Origin: Chrysemys picta bellii
Lineage: Eukaryota; Chordata; Testudines; Emydidae
DNA length: 64,000 bases
Direction of reading: 5' to 3'
Assembly (NCBI RefSeq): GCF_011386835.1
Contig: NC_088804.1
Span: forward strand, 38,241,549 to 38,305,548
The notes beneath the pieces were generated by a model, which had not been told where the DNA came from, searched no databases, and saw only the letters and a program-made list of their open reading frames with translations. The stretch's first letter is position 1. Every line of letters starts with the position of its first letter. Shown one piece after another: positions 19,113-31,215 of this stretch. The position numbers were made by a program, and so were the translations under genes.

Positions 19113-19384
19113 CCCAAATAAATTTGTTAGTCTCTAAAATGCCACAAGGACTCCTCATTGTTTTTCAAAGATTAGATGCTTCTATGGAACCTAGAATGTA
19201 TGTTTCATTATGTGCCATCCTCATGCATATTCACTGAGAAACAAACGCCTGTAACTATTATCAGAGTCAACTGGCCTGATTCCTCTTTCACTTACGCCAG
19301 TTTTAGCTGGCTGTTATTCCAGTGACATTAGGGGAGATTACTCCTAATTTATGCTGCTGCAAAAGAGAGGACAATCAAACTCAC

Positions 19385-19610
19385 TATGTGCAGTGGTAGG
19401 ACCAATGGAAATTTTTGCACCAAAACTGCTTTTCAATTAAAAAAATTGAGTTATCAACAAAACCATTTTTTGTGAAAACTGTCAGAAAAATTTACTTTTT
19501 CCATAGGAAAAACTGAACACCCAACACTACGGTTTTCGGCCAAAATATTGAGCATTTGAATTTCTGCCAAAAAAATCAAAACCTCCAGAAAAACTGTTTT
19601 TTAAACTGTG
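19385..19610. repeat. AT-rich dispersed repeat
   Basis: AAATTTTTGCACCAAAACTG, GTGAAAACTGTCAGAAAAAT and TTTCTGCCAAAAAAATCAAA resemble the blocks at 16702 and 48130. Confidence 0.4.
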
Positions 19611-19894
19611 ATTTTAAAAAAGAATTAAATATATATTTTATAAGTCTTATCTGGAATAGATTTATCCGGAAATTGAAGACAAAAGTTACTTTCTTCCCTG
19701 ATTTATAGCCCAGGTACAATCCCAAGGAAGTAAGTGAGGCAGGATTTGTTCCTTAAAATGGAAATATCTGCCTATTAAAAAATAGTAAGGAAACGCCACA
19801 ATGAAACTGTATCTTTGAGCAATTGTAGATATAACCCCTGGGTGTTACTGGGTAAGAGCCTCAGTTCATTAAGCCTCATGCCTTAAGCAAAGGC

Positions 19895-20235
19895 TATGAT
19901 CAGAAGGAGGCTTGGAAAGCAGATTGGGCTAAACAAGACTTAAAAAATAAGCACCTTGTGCCAGATCCAACGCAGAAGGTTCCTGGTTTGACCTTCCACG
20001 GTCATCTTGGTCAACTCTGAACCGAATTCGAACCAACCATGGTAGATGCAGATATCTAATGCACAAATGGAAAATCAAGGACTCCCCGGTGTGCGAGTGT
20101 GGGTCCCCATGACAGACCATCGAACATATCGCTACCTACTGCCCAATTGATGAATATGAAGGAGGCATCACTGCATTAAATTCTGCTACTCCTGATGTAG
20201 CCATTTGGCTCCATCAACTTCAGGTGAAATTGTAG
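19895..20235 (+). pseudogene. Non-LTR retrotransposon C-terminal fragment, broken
   Basis: From 19987 to 20235 one frame reads FDLPRSSWSTLNRIRTNHGRC, in two blocks, then a Cys-X-Cys ... His-X4-Cys cluster (VCECGSP, stop, QTIEHIATYCPI) and WLHQLQVKL before a terminal TAG. This matches the zinc-binding tail seen after the reverse transcriptase of some metazoan non-LTR elements. An in-frame TGA lies inside the cluster. Upstream QKEAWKADWAKQDLKNK is in another frame, so at least one indel is present. The clade is not assigned. Confidence 0.6.
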
Positions 20236-21189
20236 TTGCTGCTCTACACCAGCCCTACGAAAGAAGAAGAGGAACCTCAGTCCCATTCCAGCCCTTCACA
20301 CCAGGTAAAGGACTGGAGCTGTGTAAAGGAGCTTGGCAAGTCCAGTGTCCAGCTGGAAGAGGATTCCCTCGGCACAGACACTGCATAAGACAGCCATGAG
20401 AGTTTTAAGAACCCCCACAGGAGGGGCTCAATGGGAGTTAGGCGCCTAAATCCTTTTGAGGCTCTGGGCCTCGCGCTCTCGCTAACCATTTTCTGTGGGA
20501 TTCAGAGGCCACATCGTAAATTCTGTTAAACTGTTATTCAGATTACAGGGCCCACTAACAAATGTGCATTTCATCTGTATTTATCGCAAAACAGAAACTC
20601 AAACAAAAATGTGCTTGTAAGTAAAGGACAGTGTGTGCAGAGTTCAGCTGATTTTCTTTCTTCGGGTCCCAGTCCAAACTTTTCACACTTCAAAAAACTG
20701 GAACACAAGATGAAATCCTAACTCTACTGAAGTCAATGGGAGTATTGCCAATGATTTTAAGAGAGCGAGGATTTCACCCACAATCTTTAATGCAGATTTG
20801 GTTGTCGCAAAAGGGGAACCGATTGCAAATTTCTCTACCGCTTTATCTCAATTTTAGTTACAAAGTCAGTGGCATTAAGACAGAAGAATACAGGGACAAA
20901 AATCATTCTAAACTATATGAGCTACCACTGTAAAAACACAGAGGTTTGCCCCCTTATAGAGTAACACTTAAAACAACATAACAAGTTAGGGGGTTTTTAA
21001 ACTCAGTTTAAGTTACACCACTTAAATCACTGAAGTTGATTGGGTTTAAGACAGCAGAATTTAGCCCACTGAATGCTGATTGAAGAACAAAAACCAATTA
21101 AATCAATGGAGGCCATACTGCTGCCTGCATAATATAATGCATGTACGTTAAATACTAAGGGCCTAATCCTGGTCCTACTGAAGTTTACA
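20236..21189. other. Unique sequence with short palindromic repeats
   Basis: Half of the TTAGGCGCCTAAATCC repeat lies at 20430-20472, and CTGAAGTCAATGGGAGTATT with GAGGATTTCACCC at 20720-20780. No gene. Confidence 0.45.
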
Positions 21190-21790
21190 GGGACAGATAA
21201 TAAAACATAAAATATAATAATGCCCTTATATTAATCCATGGTATGCCCACACCTTGAATACTGCCTGTAGTTTTGGTCACCACATCTCAAAAAAGATATA
21301 TTGCAATTGGGAAAGGTACAGAAAGGGGCAACATAAATGATTAGGGCTATGGAACAACTTCCATACAAGGAGAGATTAAAAACACTGGGACAGTTCAGCT
21401 TAGAAAAGAGACAAGTAAGGGGGTCTATAAAATCATGAATGGTATGGAGAAAGTGAATACAGAAGTGCTATTTACCCCTTCACATCAGACAAGAACAATT
21501 TAATTAACAGGCAGCAGGTTTAAAACAAACAAAAGGAAGTACTTCTTCACACAGCTCATAGTCAACCGGTGGAACTGGTTCATGGAGGATAGGCCCTTCA
21601 ATAGCTATTAGCCAAGATGGTCAGGGACACAACCCCATGCTCCAGGTGTCCCTAAACCTCCAACTGTCAGAAGCTGGACTGGACAACAGGAAGTGGATCA
21701 CCAAAAATTACGCAGTCCTGTCGGAAGACAGGATACTGGACTAGATGGCCCTCTGGTCTGACCCCATACGGGCATGCTTATGAGCTCTGC
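21190..21790 (+). mobile_element. CR1 LINE 3' end, sense
   Basis: The block carries CR1 3'-region words in order: GTTTTGGTCACCACATCTCA, TTCTTCACACAGCTCATAG, CTGGACTAGATGGCCCTCTG and GTCTGACCCCATACGGGC at the terminus. The reading frame is broken by many stops. It is truncated at its 5' side, as is typical for CR1. Confidence 0.85.
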
Positions 21791-21898
21791 ACTGATTTTA
21801 TGGGACAGGATCAAGCCCCATTCATTGTTAAAAATAAGTAGTCTACAGCATTCTTTTTGGAATACAGCTTTTCCAATTAAATGCAGCACACTTTCTAA

Positions 21899-22166
21899 GG
21901 GTTCACCTATACAAGCACTTAGTTCACAGCAAGTTGATGTATAAATCTACCTGTCTGTGTGGACCCTCCTGCCATGCACTATAAATTCACTAGTAAGCTT
22001 TAATCTACTCCAATTTCAAAGATAGAGTAGATCAAAGCACACTAGAGAATTTTGTAGCCCACGGCAGCAGGGTCTACACAGACAGTTAGTGCATGGTAGG
22101 CTAGTGGGGGTACATTTACACCCCAGCTGGCCAAAAATTAAATGTTTGTGTAGACAAGCACGAAGG
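21899..22166. mobile_element. Harbinger-like MITE, degenerate
   Basis: GGGTTCACCTATACAAGCAC at the left and the reverse complement of the right end, CTTCGTGCTTGTCTACAC, resemble each other. Internal copies of GGTCTACACAGACAG and GTGTGGACCCT support a fold-back. Target triplets are not clear. Confidence 0.45.
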
Positions 22167-22339
22167 TATTTCTAGGGAATTCATCACTACACGAATACAC
22201 TGTTATGCAATGCCATGTTCTTAGCAATGGTTGGTCCACCATTGTACTAATATAATTTAAGAGCTTTCTAGAGTTTTGCTCACAATTACCGAATGTTACA
22301 TTTTTGACATTTTCACATTCTAACTATATTATTTCTCCA

Positions 22340-22780
22340 GCATCAAAGGCTGTACTAAGCACTTTACAGACAAATAACTAGACACAGCCCTTCCCCCCAG
22401 GAACTTGCCATCTATATAGACAACAAACAGATGGATGAGGAAAGAGAAGCAGCTGAAAGCAAAGGGATTGAGCAGTTTAACATTGCATGTTATGTTTAAA
22501 ACTGCTCAAATGGCTGCTAGTGGCAATAGTATCAAATCTAAATTGCAATTCTAGAGAGAGCTTTTTAACTGTATAACAAAAACAGTATTTGTTTTCAGTG
22601 GATTTCTTTAGTAATATTGAGAATACTTTGCACCTACATATATATCATCTTCCGTCAGAGGATCTCAACGTGCTTTACAAATATTTATTGGTTAATATTA
22701 TACTGCCACACAAGAAGAGTACTGCGAGGCTCATTACCGTGTTTTCACAGAGGGGAAAGTGATGAGAGACTTCAGGCAAT
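22340..22780. repeat. MIR/CORE-SINE-like relics
   Basis: GTACTAAGCACTTTACAGAC (22350-22370) and GAGGATCTCAACGTGCTTTA (22660-22680) with TTTTCACAGAGGGGAAAGTG (22742-22761) are SINE-type words in weak context. Confidence 0.45.
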
Positions 22781-23817
22781 TCTGTTCCAGTGGCAGTGAT
22801 AGAATCTCTCCTGCTCTAAATGCTGTTTTCATGTTACTTCAACAGCAATAAGGATTACGTTGGGTTGTGGGTTTTTCTTTTTCAACTTTTCAATTGCTTT
22901 TGAATAGTTCAACTATGAAGACAGTATAGTAGTCTATGAATAATACTTTATACAAATAGTTTAATGCTTGAACATATTTTGGTGATCAGCAATCAACAGA
23001 AATATGAATGAACTGGTTTCATTGGTGGGCTGCCCATACTATTTTAATAAATCACTAGCAAGAAAAGATTGGACACGGAGAAATAACAACTGGGGCCCTG
23101 ATTCAGCAAAGCACGTTGGCACACGCATCACTTTGATCATGCAACTAAACCCTATTGAAGTTAAAGACCCTTTAGGCAACCCAGGATCAAGGGGGCAGAA
23201 AGGTGATTTAGAACCATGCTCCTTCTGCTCCCTGCCTCCACTCAGCTGTGCCGAGTGAAAACTCCCTGCACACAAGAATCTGGCTTGATAGATCTTGTAA
23301 GATTGAGGCCTCATTCACCATTTCTAGTTTGTTTTGTCAAACAAAGTAAATCTAAAACAAAAGAAAAAATCAATTCCTTTTTCAGATCAGGAAATAGAAA
23401 AAATAAATAGGCCAGTAGGTTCAAACTTTTAGGCCCTACAGACACTTGAGAAATTCACCACAGTGAGCAGGGCAGGAAATGAATGAGAAAGAAGTGAAAC
23501 TCCACTACCTTCTACAAATATCTATTGGAAAAGCAGGTGAATAAATCAATCAATCACATCTTCCAGCAAATATTGGTTTCTTAGCAAACTATAATTATTA
23601 AGAAAACTAACTGGCCAGATTTTCAAAAAGCCTGCAATGGCCTACAAAAACTGCATGTTCAACTATTTGCCTACTATACATGCACCGAGACCATGACAGT
23701 ACAAGCAAATTAGATAATTATGGATTCAAATTGTTAATAGGGCACATTTGCATGTACAATTTCCTATTTGCATATGCGGTTAAAGTAACTAAACTCACAC
23801 GTACAACTGCACATCTA
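22781..23817. other. Unique sequence, no gene recognised
   Basis: A GGGCCCTGATTCAGCAAAGC word at 23093-23115 belongs to the palindromic family at 35966. Nothing else is supported. Confidence 0.4.
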
Positions 23818-23962
23818 GGCCAAGATTTTCAAAAGTGATTTTTGGGTGCCTAACTTCAGAAAATGTTGAGCATCTGCCTCCTGAAAATCAGGCTCCATTA
23901 AGGGTATCTGAAATAAATTGAGGCACCCACAATTGCTAGTAAGTTTTGAAAATCTTGTGGCC
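23818..23962. repeat. Fold-back repeat (GATTTTCAAAAG ends)
   Basis: The left end GGCCAAGATTTTCAAAAG and the right end GTTTTGAAAATCTTGTGGCC are inverted, with internal GGTGCCTAACTT and GAGGCACCC. It is a dispersed MITE-like palindrome. Confidence 0.65.
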
Positions 23963-24648
23963 TTGATATTCATTTGTCCTTGGTCGGCTCACTAAGGTAA
24001 ATTTCTAAAATCTCTCTTTGTATCTATAGGTTTGTAAGAAGTCAGCAAAGAAACAAAAAGAGATGATATAAGTCAGTGGAAGCTGAAAGCACTCGACACC
24101 TGCAGAATCTGTCCCATAGTTTAGTTTATTGTTCATTTATTGTGTGATTATGATTAGCTAACGTGTTGGGTCATGTATAATTACTGTACACTAAATAGCG
24201 TTAAGTTGTAGAATTATAAAAGTTTAAAACTGATTAGAAGGGATAATTATGCATTAGGTATTGAAGTTAGTAGGTTTGAAACGCAAGGCCTGTAGGCTGA
24301 GGCCTGCAAGATTTTAGCTTAGCTATTTTAGGCCTTGAAAATAAAAAAAATGCTAATATAAGTAAGTGACCAAAGAATAACCCGATACCCTAAGATTATG
24401 GGAAAAGAGGCACCAAGTGATATTATTGCAAAAAATTAACAGTAAGAGTAATTTTTTGCTTAGAAGATACCCGATAATTACATTTTTCTAACACATGCCC
24501 TAACCACAGGGTGCACGATGTGTGTAAATACTAATGAGGTATAGTCAGAATTACATTATAAAAGAGGGTGCCCAGAATGGGAAAATCAAGCTCCCTTTGG
24601 GAAACAGCAGGAACCATCCCTCTACTGATGATCAATCCATGAAAGAGC
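23963..24648. other. Unique AT-rich sequence
   Basis: No supported gene or repeat up to the hAT element. Confidence 0.45.
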
Positions 24649-24656
24649 CATCAGAC

Positions 24657-25420
24657 CAGGGGTGGACAAACTACGGCCCGCGAGCTCTCACTGGGGAGCG
24701 GGGTCTGGCTTTGCCCCGTTCCGGCACTCCTGCCGGGGCGCCGGCTTGGGGGCCACACCATGCGGCTCGGCCCCGCTCTAGCCAGGGCGCAGGGTCGGGG
24801 GCCGCTCCACGCAACTCCCAGAAGCTGCAGCATGGCCCCGCTCTGGCTCCTACACGCTCCAATGGCCCCCTCTGGTGCTCCAATGGGAGCTGCAGAGGCG
24901 GTGCCTGCAGCCGGGGCAGCATGCAGAGCCGCCTGGCCGCGCCTCCGTGTAGGATCCGGAGAAGGGACATGCTGCTACTTCCGGGAGCCACTTGAGGTAA
25001 GCGTCGCTCGGCGCCTGCACCCCTGAGCCTCTCCCCATGCCCTAACCCCATGCCCCAGCCCTGATCCCCCTCCCGCTCTCCAAACCCCTCAATCCCAGCC
25101 CAGAGCACCCTCCTGCACCCCAAACCTCTCATCCCCAGCCCCACCTCAGAACCCGCATTCCCAGCCAGAACCTGCACTCCTTCCCGCACCCCTGCACCAG
25201 CCCTGATCCCCCTCCTGCCCTCAGAACCCCTCGGTCCCAGCCCAGAGCACCCTCCTAACCCTAAACTCCTCATCCCCAGCCACACCCCAGAGCCTGCACC
25301 CCCAACCAGAGCTCTCACCCCCTCCCGCATCCCAACCCCAATTTTGTGAGCATTCATGGCCCGTCATACAATTTCTATTCCCAGATGTGGCCCTCAGGCC
25401 AAAAAGTTTGCCCACCCCTG
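24657..25420. mobile_element. hAT-type non-autonomous element, GC-rich
   Basis: The left end CAGGGGTGGACAAACTACGG and the reverse complement of the right end CAGGGGTGGGCAAACTTTTT match. Flanks are CATCAGAC (24649-24656) and TGTCAGAC (25421-25428), an 8-bp duplication with two differences. The interior is C-rich, with tandem units around 25030-25330 built on CCCCAGCCCTGATCCCCCTC. Long frames on both strands here arise from base composition and have no domain. Confidence 0.8.
25030..25330. repeat. C-rich tandem units inside hAT element
   Basis: AGCCCTGATCCCCCTCC, AATCCCAGCCCAGAGCACCC and CCAGAGCCTGCACCCC recur at roughly 60-70 bp and 150 bp intervals. Confidence 0.7.
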
Positions 25421-25428
25421 TGTCAGAC

Positions 25429-26400
25429 CCTAACACTATTGTTAAGGATGTGAGTATAACTATACTTGAAACTTGTGTATAGGTCTGTATAGAATTTCTA
25501 TATGCTTGGGTACTCATAACTTTAATTGTAATTTTAATAAAACTTGTAAAATAGACTAGACCTTGCACTAGTGAATGTGTGTGTGGTCACTAGCATTGGT
25601 CTTTGTGTGTTCCTAGAAACTCTAAATCTGAAGCAAGAAACAGAGGTGACTTTCACTCTGTTAAGCTTAAAACTGTAGCCACCAAAGCCAAACCCACCGT
25701 GGTATATACCACATTACAAAAATAACTTTAAATAAAATAAAAGGCTACCAGGTCCTTGTAGATGATGTCCTCTCTAGGGAGATTGGCTCTGTAGGGATTG
25801 AGGAATTTGTCTGACTTAATACTTCATGATAGCCCGCCTATTTACTCATATTTCTGTCACTAACTGATTACATGCATCCTCTGGACTTTCCAGTATGGCC
25901 TAACGAAGGGTGTGAGTTGATGTCTGAGGAATAGCGTAATTAGAAATATATTTGATTTTAATGGGTCATTCTCCCCTGTGACACCCCCTTTTGGGGAATT
26001 AACTTTATAGTGAGTGGGAGCTTCAAGATGTTTATTTCTGGAAATTTAACTAACCACATTTCCTCTACAACATACAGAAACATGAGTGAGAAATTATCAG
26101 CATTTACTTGCAGTTTTTTTGATGTCATAAAATGGGAAGTCAATATCATCAATGGCCTACACTCCTTTAACAGACTTGGGGATCTGCCTATATCAACCCA
26201 ATTCAGTAAGTTACATTTCCAAGAATCGTATACTTCTGGAGTGATCAACAATTTACTGTTGTTTGCAAGAAATTACATCTACTATCCCAACAGTGGAAGC
26301 ATCTATTCCATAATTCTTGTTTCGGACACTAAATCCAAGCTTGCAACCCTTACTTAACTTCAGAGGGGTTACATGGGTGAGCAAACACGCTGGGCACTCT
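25429..26400. other. No gene recognised
   Basis: Opposed frames of 97 and 115 codons overlap at 25958-26357 and have no domain or coding bias I can defend. Confidence 0.4.
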
Positions 26401-29400
26401 CTTGGTAAGAAAACACAAACTTGCCTTCAGTTGTGACCTGTTAAGCTTAGGGGCATACGAAACTCAGATGCATGTTTATTATCTTAATATATGTAGGGAA
26501 AAAAGAAGGGTTATGATTTCCCAAATTATTTTTCTTCTTACTAATGGCATCTGGCAGTGTATATATTTAAAATGTAAATATTTAAACATTTACGCTTATA
26601 GCCTATTTAATTTTTTTTGTTCTTTACTAGATTAAATCAGAAGCTATAAATACCTGTACATGACGCATACATCCATGCTAAATTTTTGGTACATATTTTA
26701 AAACATCCATCTACTGAATGGACAATTGGCATTAATTACTGGAATCAAATAAAATCAGTCTCATTTCATAATGCATAATTATTATTATATGTCTCATTTC
26801 ATGTGGACAGTACATGTTCATAACATCTACTACATTGATTGCAACAATGATCAATGTATTCTTTACATGACACCAAGTGATTGCAAACCAAATCCTGTTC
26901 TCTACTGCACTTGTCTAAATCTGAAGTAATTCCACTGTGAGCAGAATTTAGTTTTTAGGGACTGACTGATTTTTATTTTTTTTATTATGGGGGAAGAAAG
27001 GGGAAAAGTTCTTACTATAAAGGCAGAAAAATGGCTGTAGCTTCTTTTCCCTTTACCGACAGTAAAATGTACAGAAATGTAAAGCAATAAAAACTTTATT
27101 GAGGGGTGTTTTTATAATGTTTACATTTCACCCAACCTCATGTCTCTATGACGCTTTCCAGAAGATAGCATTTTAATAGGCGCTTCTTTCATTCGACTCC
27201 GATAATTACAAGGGAAAGACCAAGTTTTTAAAAGTATAGCATAATTGTCTGACCTGACCCTATGATCCTTCCACATTGTAATGTTCTTCCAACAATCTGT
27301 TCTTCCCCCAAACGTCTTCTTCCCCCTACTTTATTTTATTGCAATCTGCAATGTTATATTACAGTCTGCAATGTTAAATTTCGTTTCAAATTACATAATA
27401 AAAATATAGCCTATTCATTTTATTGATAATTAAATGCATGGGGGGAAAAGTCAATGCAGCTCTCTTTCTCCTCTTCCACTGAAAGTTATTTATTTTATTA
27501 CATTTTCAAAGAAAAGATCATTTTAAAAACAGGCTGAAATATTTAGAGCACATTCACATTTGTTTCTGCTTTAGACAAAAAGATACAAAACAAGATGCAT
27601 TTTATTTTAAGAATTTAACTGAAACAGCAATTTGAAAAAAAATTTGCATTATTGCAATTGGCCTCCTTTATTATTTTTAAGTATTATTTAAATGTACCAA
27701 CATTATCTTTCTTTGCCACTGTAAAGAATGATCTGCTTTTAAACCTTAGTGGTAAATAATATCTCCTTTTCATAAGAGAATTGTTTATTAGTCTAAGGTT
27801 CATCCTCTGATTTATCGATTCAGATTTCCATAGCAAGATGGGCCGTGTGCACAGCAAACCAGTGTGCCTGTCATATGTTCACATCTGAAGTGTTTACAAT
27901 ATTTTTGATTTACACCTTCCAGGTGTTCATTTGGAAAACATCACAGCATTTGGTTTACACATTTTTACAATATATTTGTAGCCATCAGCGAACTTCCACA
28001 TTTGTAACAGTGGATTTGCCAAGAAGACTTTTTTTTACTTGCTGGCCAGATACAGATTTTTGGCTTTTAAAATGTAAGATAATTGATTGGCCGTATTAGT
28101 AAAATTCCCCAAGTACATATTTTAGATTAGAGGAAGTTATCTGTTCTAAGAACTGCAGGGAACTGTGTGTCGGGTTACAGTTTTTGGTGTGTGTCTTTCA
28201 ATTACAACATAAACCGACGATCTTTACCTTCAAAATGGAACAAACATCTTTCCTGCTTCATCATTGCAATGTCTTTTCCAACAAACCCAACCACCAATAA
28301 CAATAAATAGCTTATATAATATATACTCGCTCCCCTGTTTTAAGGCTGTGTATATTTTACATAAATTAGGTGTTACATCTGCAAGGTATTCATGTAACCT
28401 AAATCAAACAGATTATCAATACCTCCCATAACTTAAACCCTTGTCATCTTCATGCACATTTTTAATAACGTCATTCTGTTTGGTGCTTTAAAAAAAAAAA
28501 AACGTGTATATTTCACACGGAGTTTTCATTATGGTTTATATTTGCTTTTTAATGGTCTGTGTAGCAACCGAAGTTCATTGCTGGGTGTTTTTATAACTAA
28601 TTGACCATATTACTCTTTTTACAATCTGAAAGATTTTTGTATTTTCCCAGAAGCAGAAATATTTTCGGGGTAGCCGTCTGGGTTATCATCAGAGCATATT
28701 TGTGTACCTTTGCTTTCCTTAAAAATAAAAGTCGTTTCCCCCATATTAATGTCTACAACATACAATTTGTGAATATCTGTAGTGAAAAACCTATCTTACA
28801 TTTTCCAATGTCATAGCAAAATGCTGTTAACATTTAATACATTTTTTTAAAAATCAGCAGTCCTAAAAAGAACACATTTTAATAGACTATGGGCCCAATC
28901 CTGGAGTCCTCACTCCAGTAATTCTCCTATAAGAGTCCATGGGAGTTTTACCTGCAAAAAGGATGAAAAACAGATATCTGATCTCCTATTAGGATCAGTT
29001 TGTTTATCTGGTACTTGCTCATTAAACAGATCAAATTTATTATCATGTATTTAAAATCCCACTAGAGGGATTTTTATTTGGTCCCCCAGAATACCCCCTT
29101 AGCTACAAACTTGTTGGCTCAGATTGGTGTATAATAGATATGCCAAACTAAAGGGAAACCAAGTATTTTCATCTATTTCTTTGTTATTCTCAGTGAAGAA
29201 ATTGTGGAAATGAGGCAAAACACTAGCGTCTCATATACATTTAAAAAAAATCAGAACCCTTACATATAAAGTTATTGACTCCACAAAGATGATATACTCT
29301 TTTTTGATGTGTGGGTAACAAACTGGAAAAAGTTGACAGAGTTATCTGTATCTATATTGTCCTCTTAGATGTATGTGCATTCAGTATATACAAATAAAGT

Positions 29401-30640
29401 CACTACAGAGTTAAGGCTGTAGCTTAATATTGTATATTCGCACACACATTATGTAAACACTGTGCATTATGTCGGTTATTGTCAATGACCGTACAGTACA
29501 TTTTAAAAAACTTTCCTGTCTATTTCAATTAATCGGTATAAAAGTTGCAATTTTTTCATTAAAATGCTGGCATAAAGGTGCAACCACCTCAGCTTTGTGC
29601 AGTGCAACCAGATCTAGAAGGAAACAGGTTACTTCGTTTTATCCATTATTTGTTGGTTTGAAATAATATCAGGCAAATACATAACTCAAATTGAAAGCTG
29701 ATAATGTAAAGAGAACGGATTTGACAGTTGACGATGCCTGTTAAATGGGCAGGCAGATTAGCAGCCTTACTTTTTAACATATAAACATCTGAAACCCGTT
29801 TCCTGTTTAAAAAAAAATCTAGGTGGATGACCTCAGGCAGATTTTTTTTTTTTTTTATTAACAAATGCGAATTGTACATCATGGTGAAAAAAATGGGCCA
29901 CGCTTGGTGGTCTTGCTACATTCTGTATATGGGAGAGTGAGAGAGAGAAAGGGGAGGAAAAATACAAAAATAAACTTTACCTTCTCACTTTCAGGGTGGG
30001 CAATGCCATTCCTGCATTGGGGTCCTCCGCTCTGGGAAGTGTTAAGGCTGTCATTGCAGACACAATCCCAACAGTATGTACTTCAATAGGGTCCGAGGAA
30101 AAACATTCCCTGAATTCCTGCTAGTTAGGTCCTATCTTTGCTCCAGATTCAGGCACTGCAGGTTCACGTTGCTACTGTCAAATTGAACAGGACATAGCTA
30201 ATCTAAACCAGTGCCGGCCCATAGTCCAATTTTGCAGCGAGGCAAAACATTGACAAATTTGCTGTTTAAAAAATGTTTTCTACTCTTTCCAGATTTTTTT
30301 TTTAAACCTATAAATACACAGCACCAGCTGCAACATGTTGCTGAAACCAGCTTTATGAATCTAGTATATTCTGACATGATAGATTTTATAGGACTTTGGT
30401 TAAAATTTGATATTGGAAGTTAACATTCCAATTTTATGTCTTTAATGATAACAATAGCAGCTGACTCCTGTAATTTGTGTATTGTTCTCCCTTTATAAAA
30501 AGCATTTTTATTGCATAAAATTTATTTATAGACGACACCTTATAAGGGAAGTGGGATTGTTGGGATGTCATTTTAGTTATTTTATCATTTTTAAAAAATC
30601 CAGAAATCGATTTTAAGATAACTTGAAGTGTTTAGTTTAA
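26401..30640. other. AT-rich repeat-poor block
   Basis: Over about 4.2 kb I recognise no SINE, LINE or MITE except a possible short repeat at 28885-28950. AATAAA-like words occur on both strands but no frame with a domain is present. It could hold conserved non-coding elements or a long 3' UTR. This is inferred from the absence of repeats alone. Confidence 0.35.
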
Positions 30641-30644
30641 ATAT

Positions 30645-30840
30645 TTATACCACTAATTTACTGTGTGACCCTTGGCACGTCACTTAATCGCTCGGTGACT
30701 CAGTTTCTCCAGCTGAAAGATGAGGATAATAATAATTGCTTGATTCAAGGCTCGTTTGTCAGGCTCAGTTTCTTTCACAATGTTTGTAAGGCACTTTGAG
30801 ATCCTAGCATTAAAGGCACTTGAGAAAATCAAAGTATTAT
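30645..30840 (+). repeat. MIR-like SINE relic
   Basis: GTGTGACCCTTGGCACGTCA, CTCAGTTTCTCCAGCTGAAA and GATGAGGATAATAATAAT follow the MIR order. Confidence 0.75.
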
Positions 30841-31118
30841 TAGTATTAATTAATTGCTATGAAATACATAATGAGCTATAGTACAATAAAGCTAGAAAGG
30901 ACCTTTCCTGTCAGCATTAGCACAACCAAACTTGAAAATATTTCAACAAAGCTGTGGAACCAGACAAGCACACATCAATATTTCTACAGATTGGAAACAG
31001 TTCAATTCAGTGGAGAATCGGTGATTATAAGGTTATATTGACACTCCTATGGCATAATGGACTATGTCAAAAACTATCTGGCCTCATCCAAAGACCATTG
31101 AAGCCAATGGGAAGCCCT

Positions 31119-31215
31119 CATAGACTCATAGAAATGCAGGGCTGGAAGGGACCTGGAGAGGTCATCCAATCCAGCCCCCTGCGCTGAGGCAGGAATTAAG
31201 CATACATAGACCTTC
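31119..31215 (-). mobile_element. CR1-type 3' tail fragment
   Basis: ATAGACTCATAGAAATGCAG, then GGGCTGGAAGGGACCTGGAG and TCCAGCCCCCTGCGCTGAGG. The middle part matches the tail of the SINE at 43670-43845. Confidence 0.65.

Larger units (their letters stand above)
18612..19172. mobile_element. Penelope-like inverted-terminal element, degenerate
   Basis: The left terminal block (18612-18748) is the reverse complement of the right one (19063-19172): both contain CTTATGCCCAAATAAATTTG and GTTAGTCTCTAA, one on each strand. Between them are two tandem 96-bp units (18801-18896 and 18897-18992). Inverted plus tandem terminal sequence is typical of Penelope-like retroelements. Each terminal block has CTGATGA, a short stem and GAAA in order, the core of a hammerhead ribozyme, which many Penelope-like elements carry. 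No reverse transcriptase remains. Placement in this group is an inference. Confidence 0.55.

Noticed and set aside
24534..25357. 153- and 228-residue frames
   Set aside because: They lie within a hAT element with C-rich tandem units, have no domain, and overlap on opposite strands.
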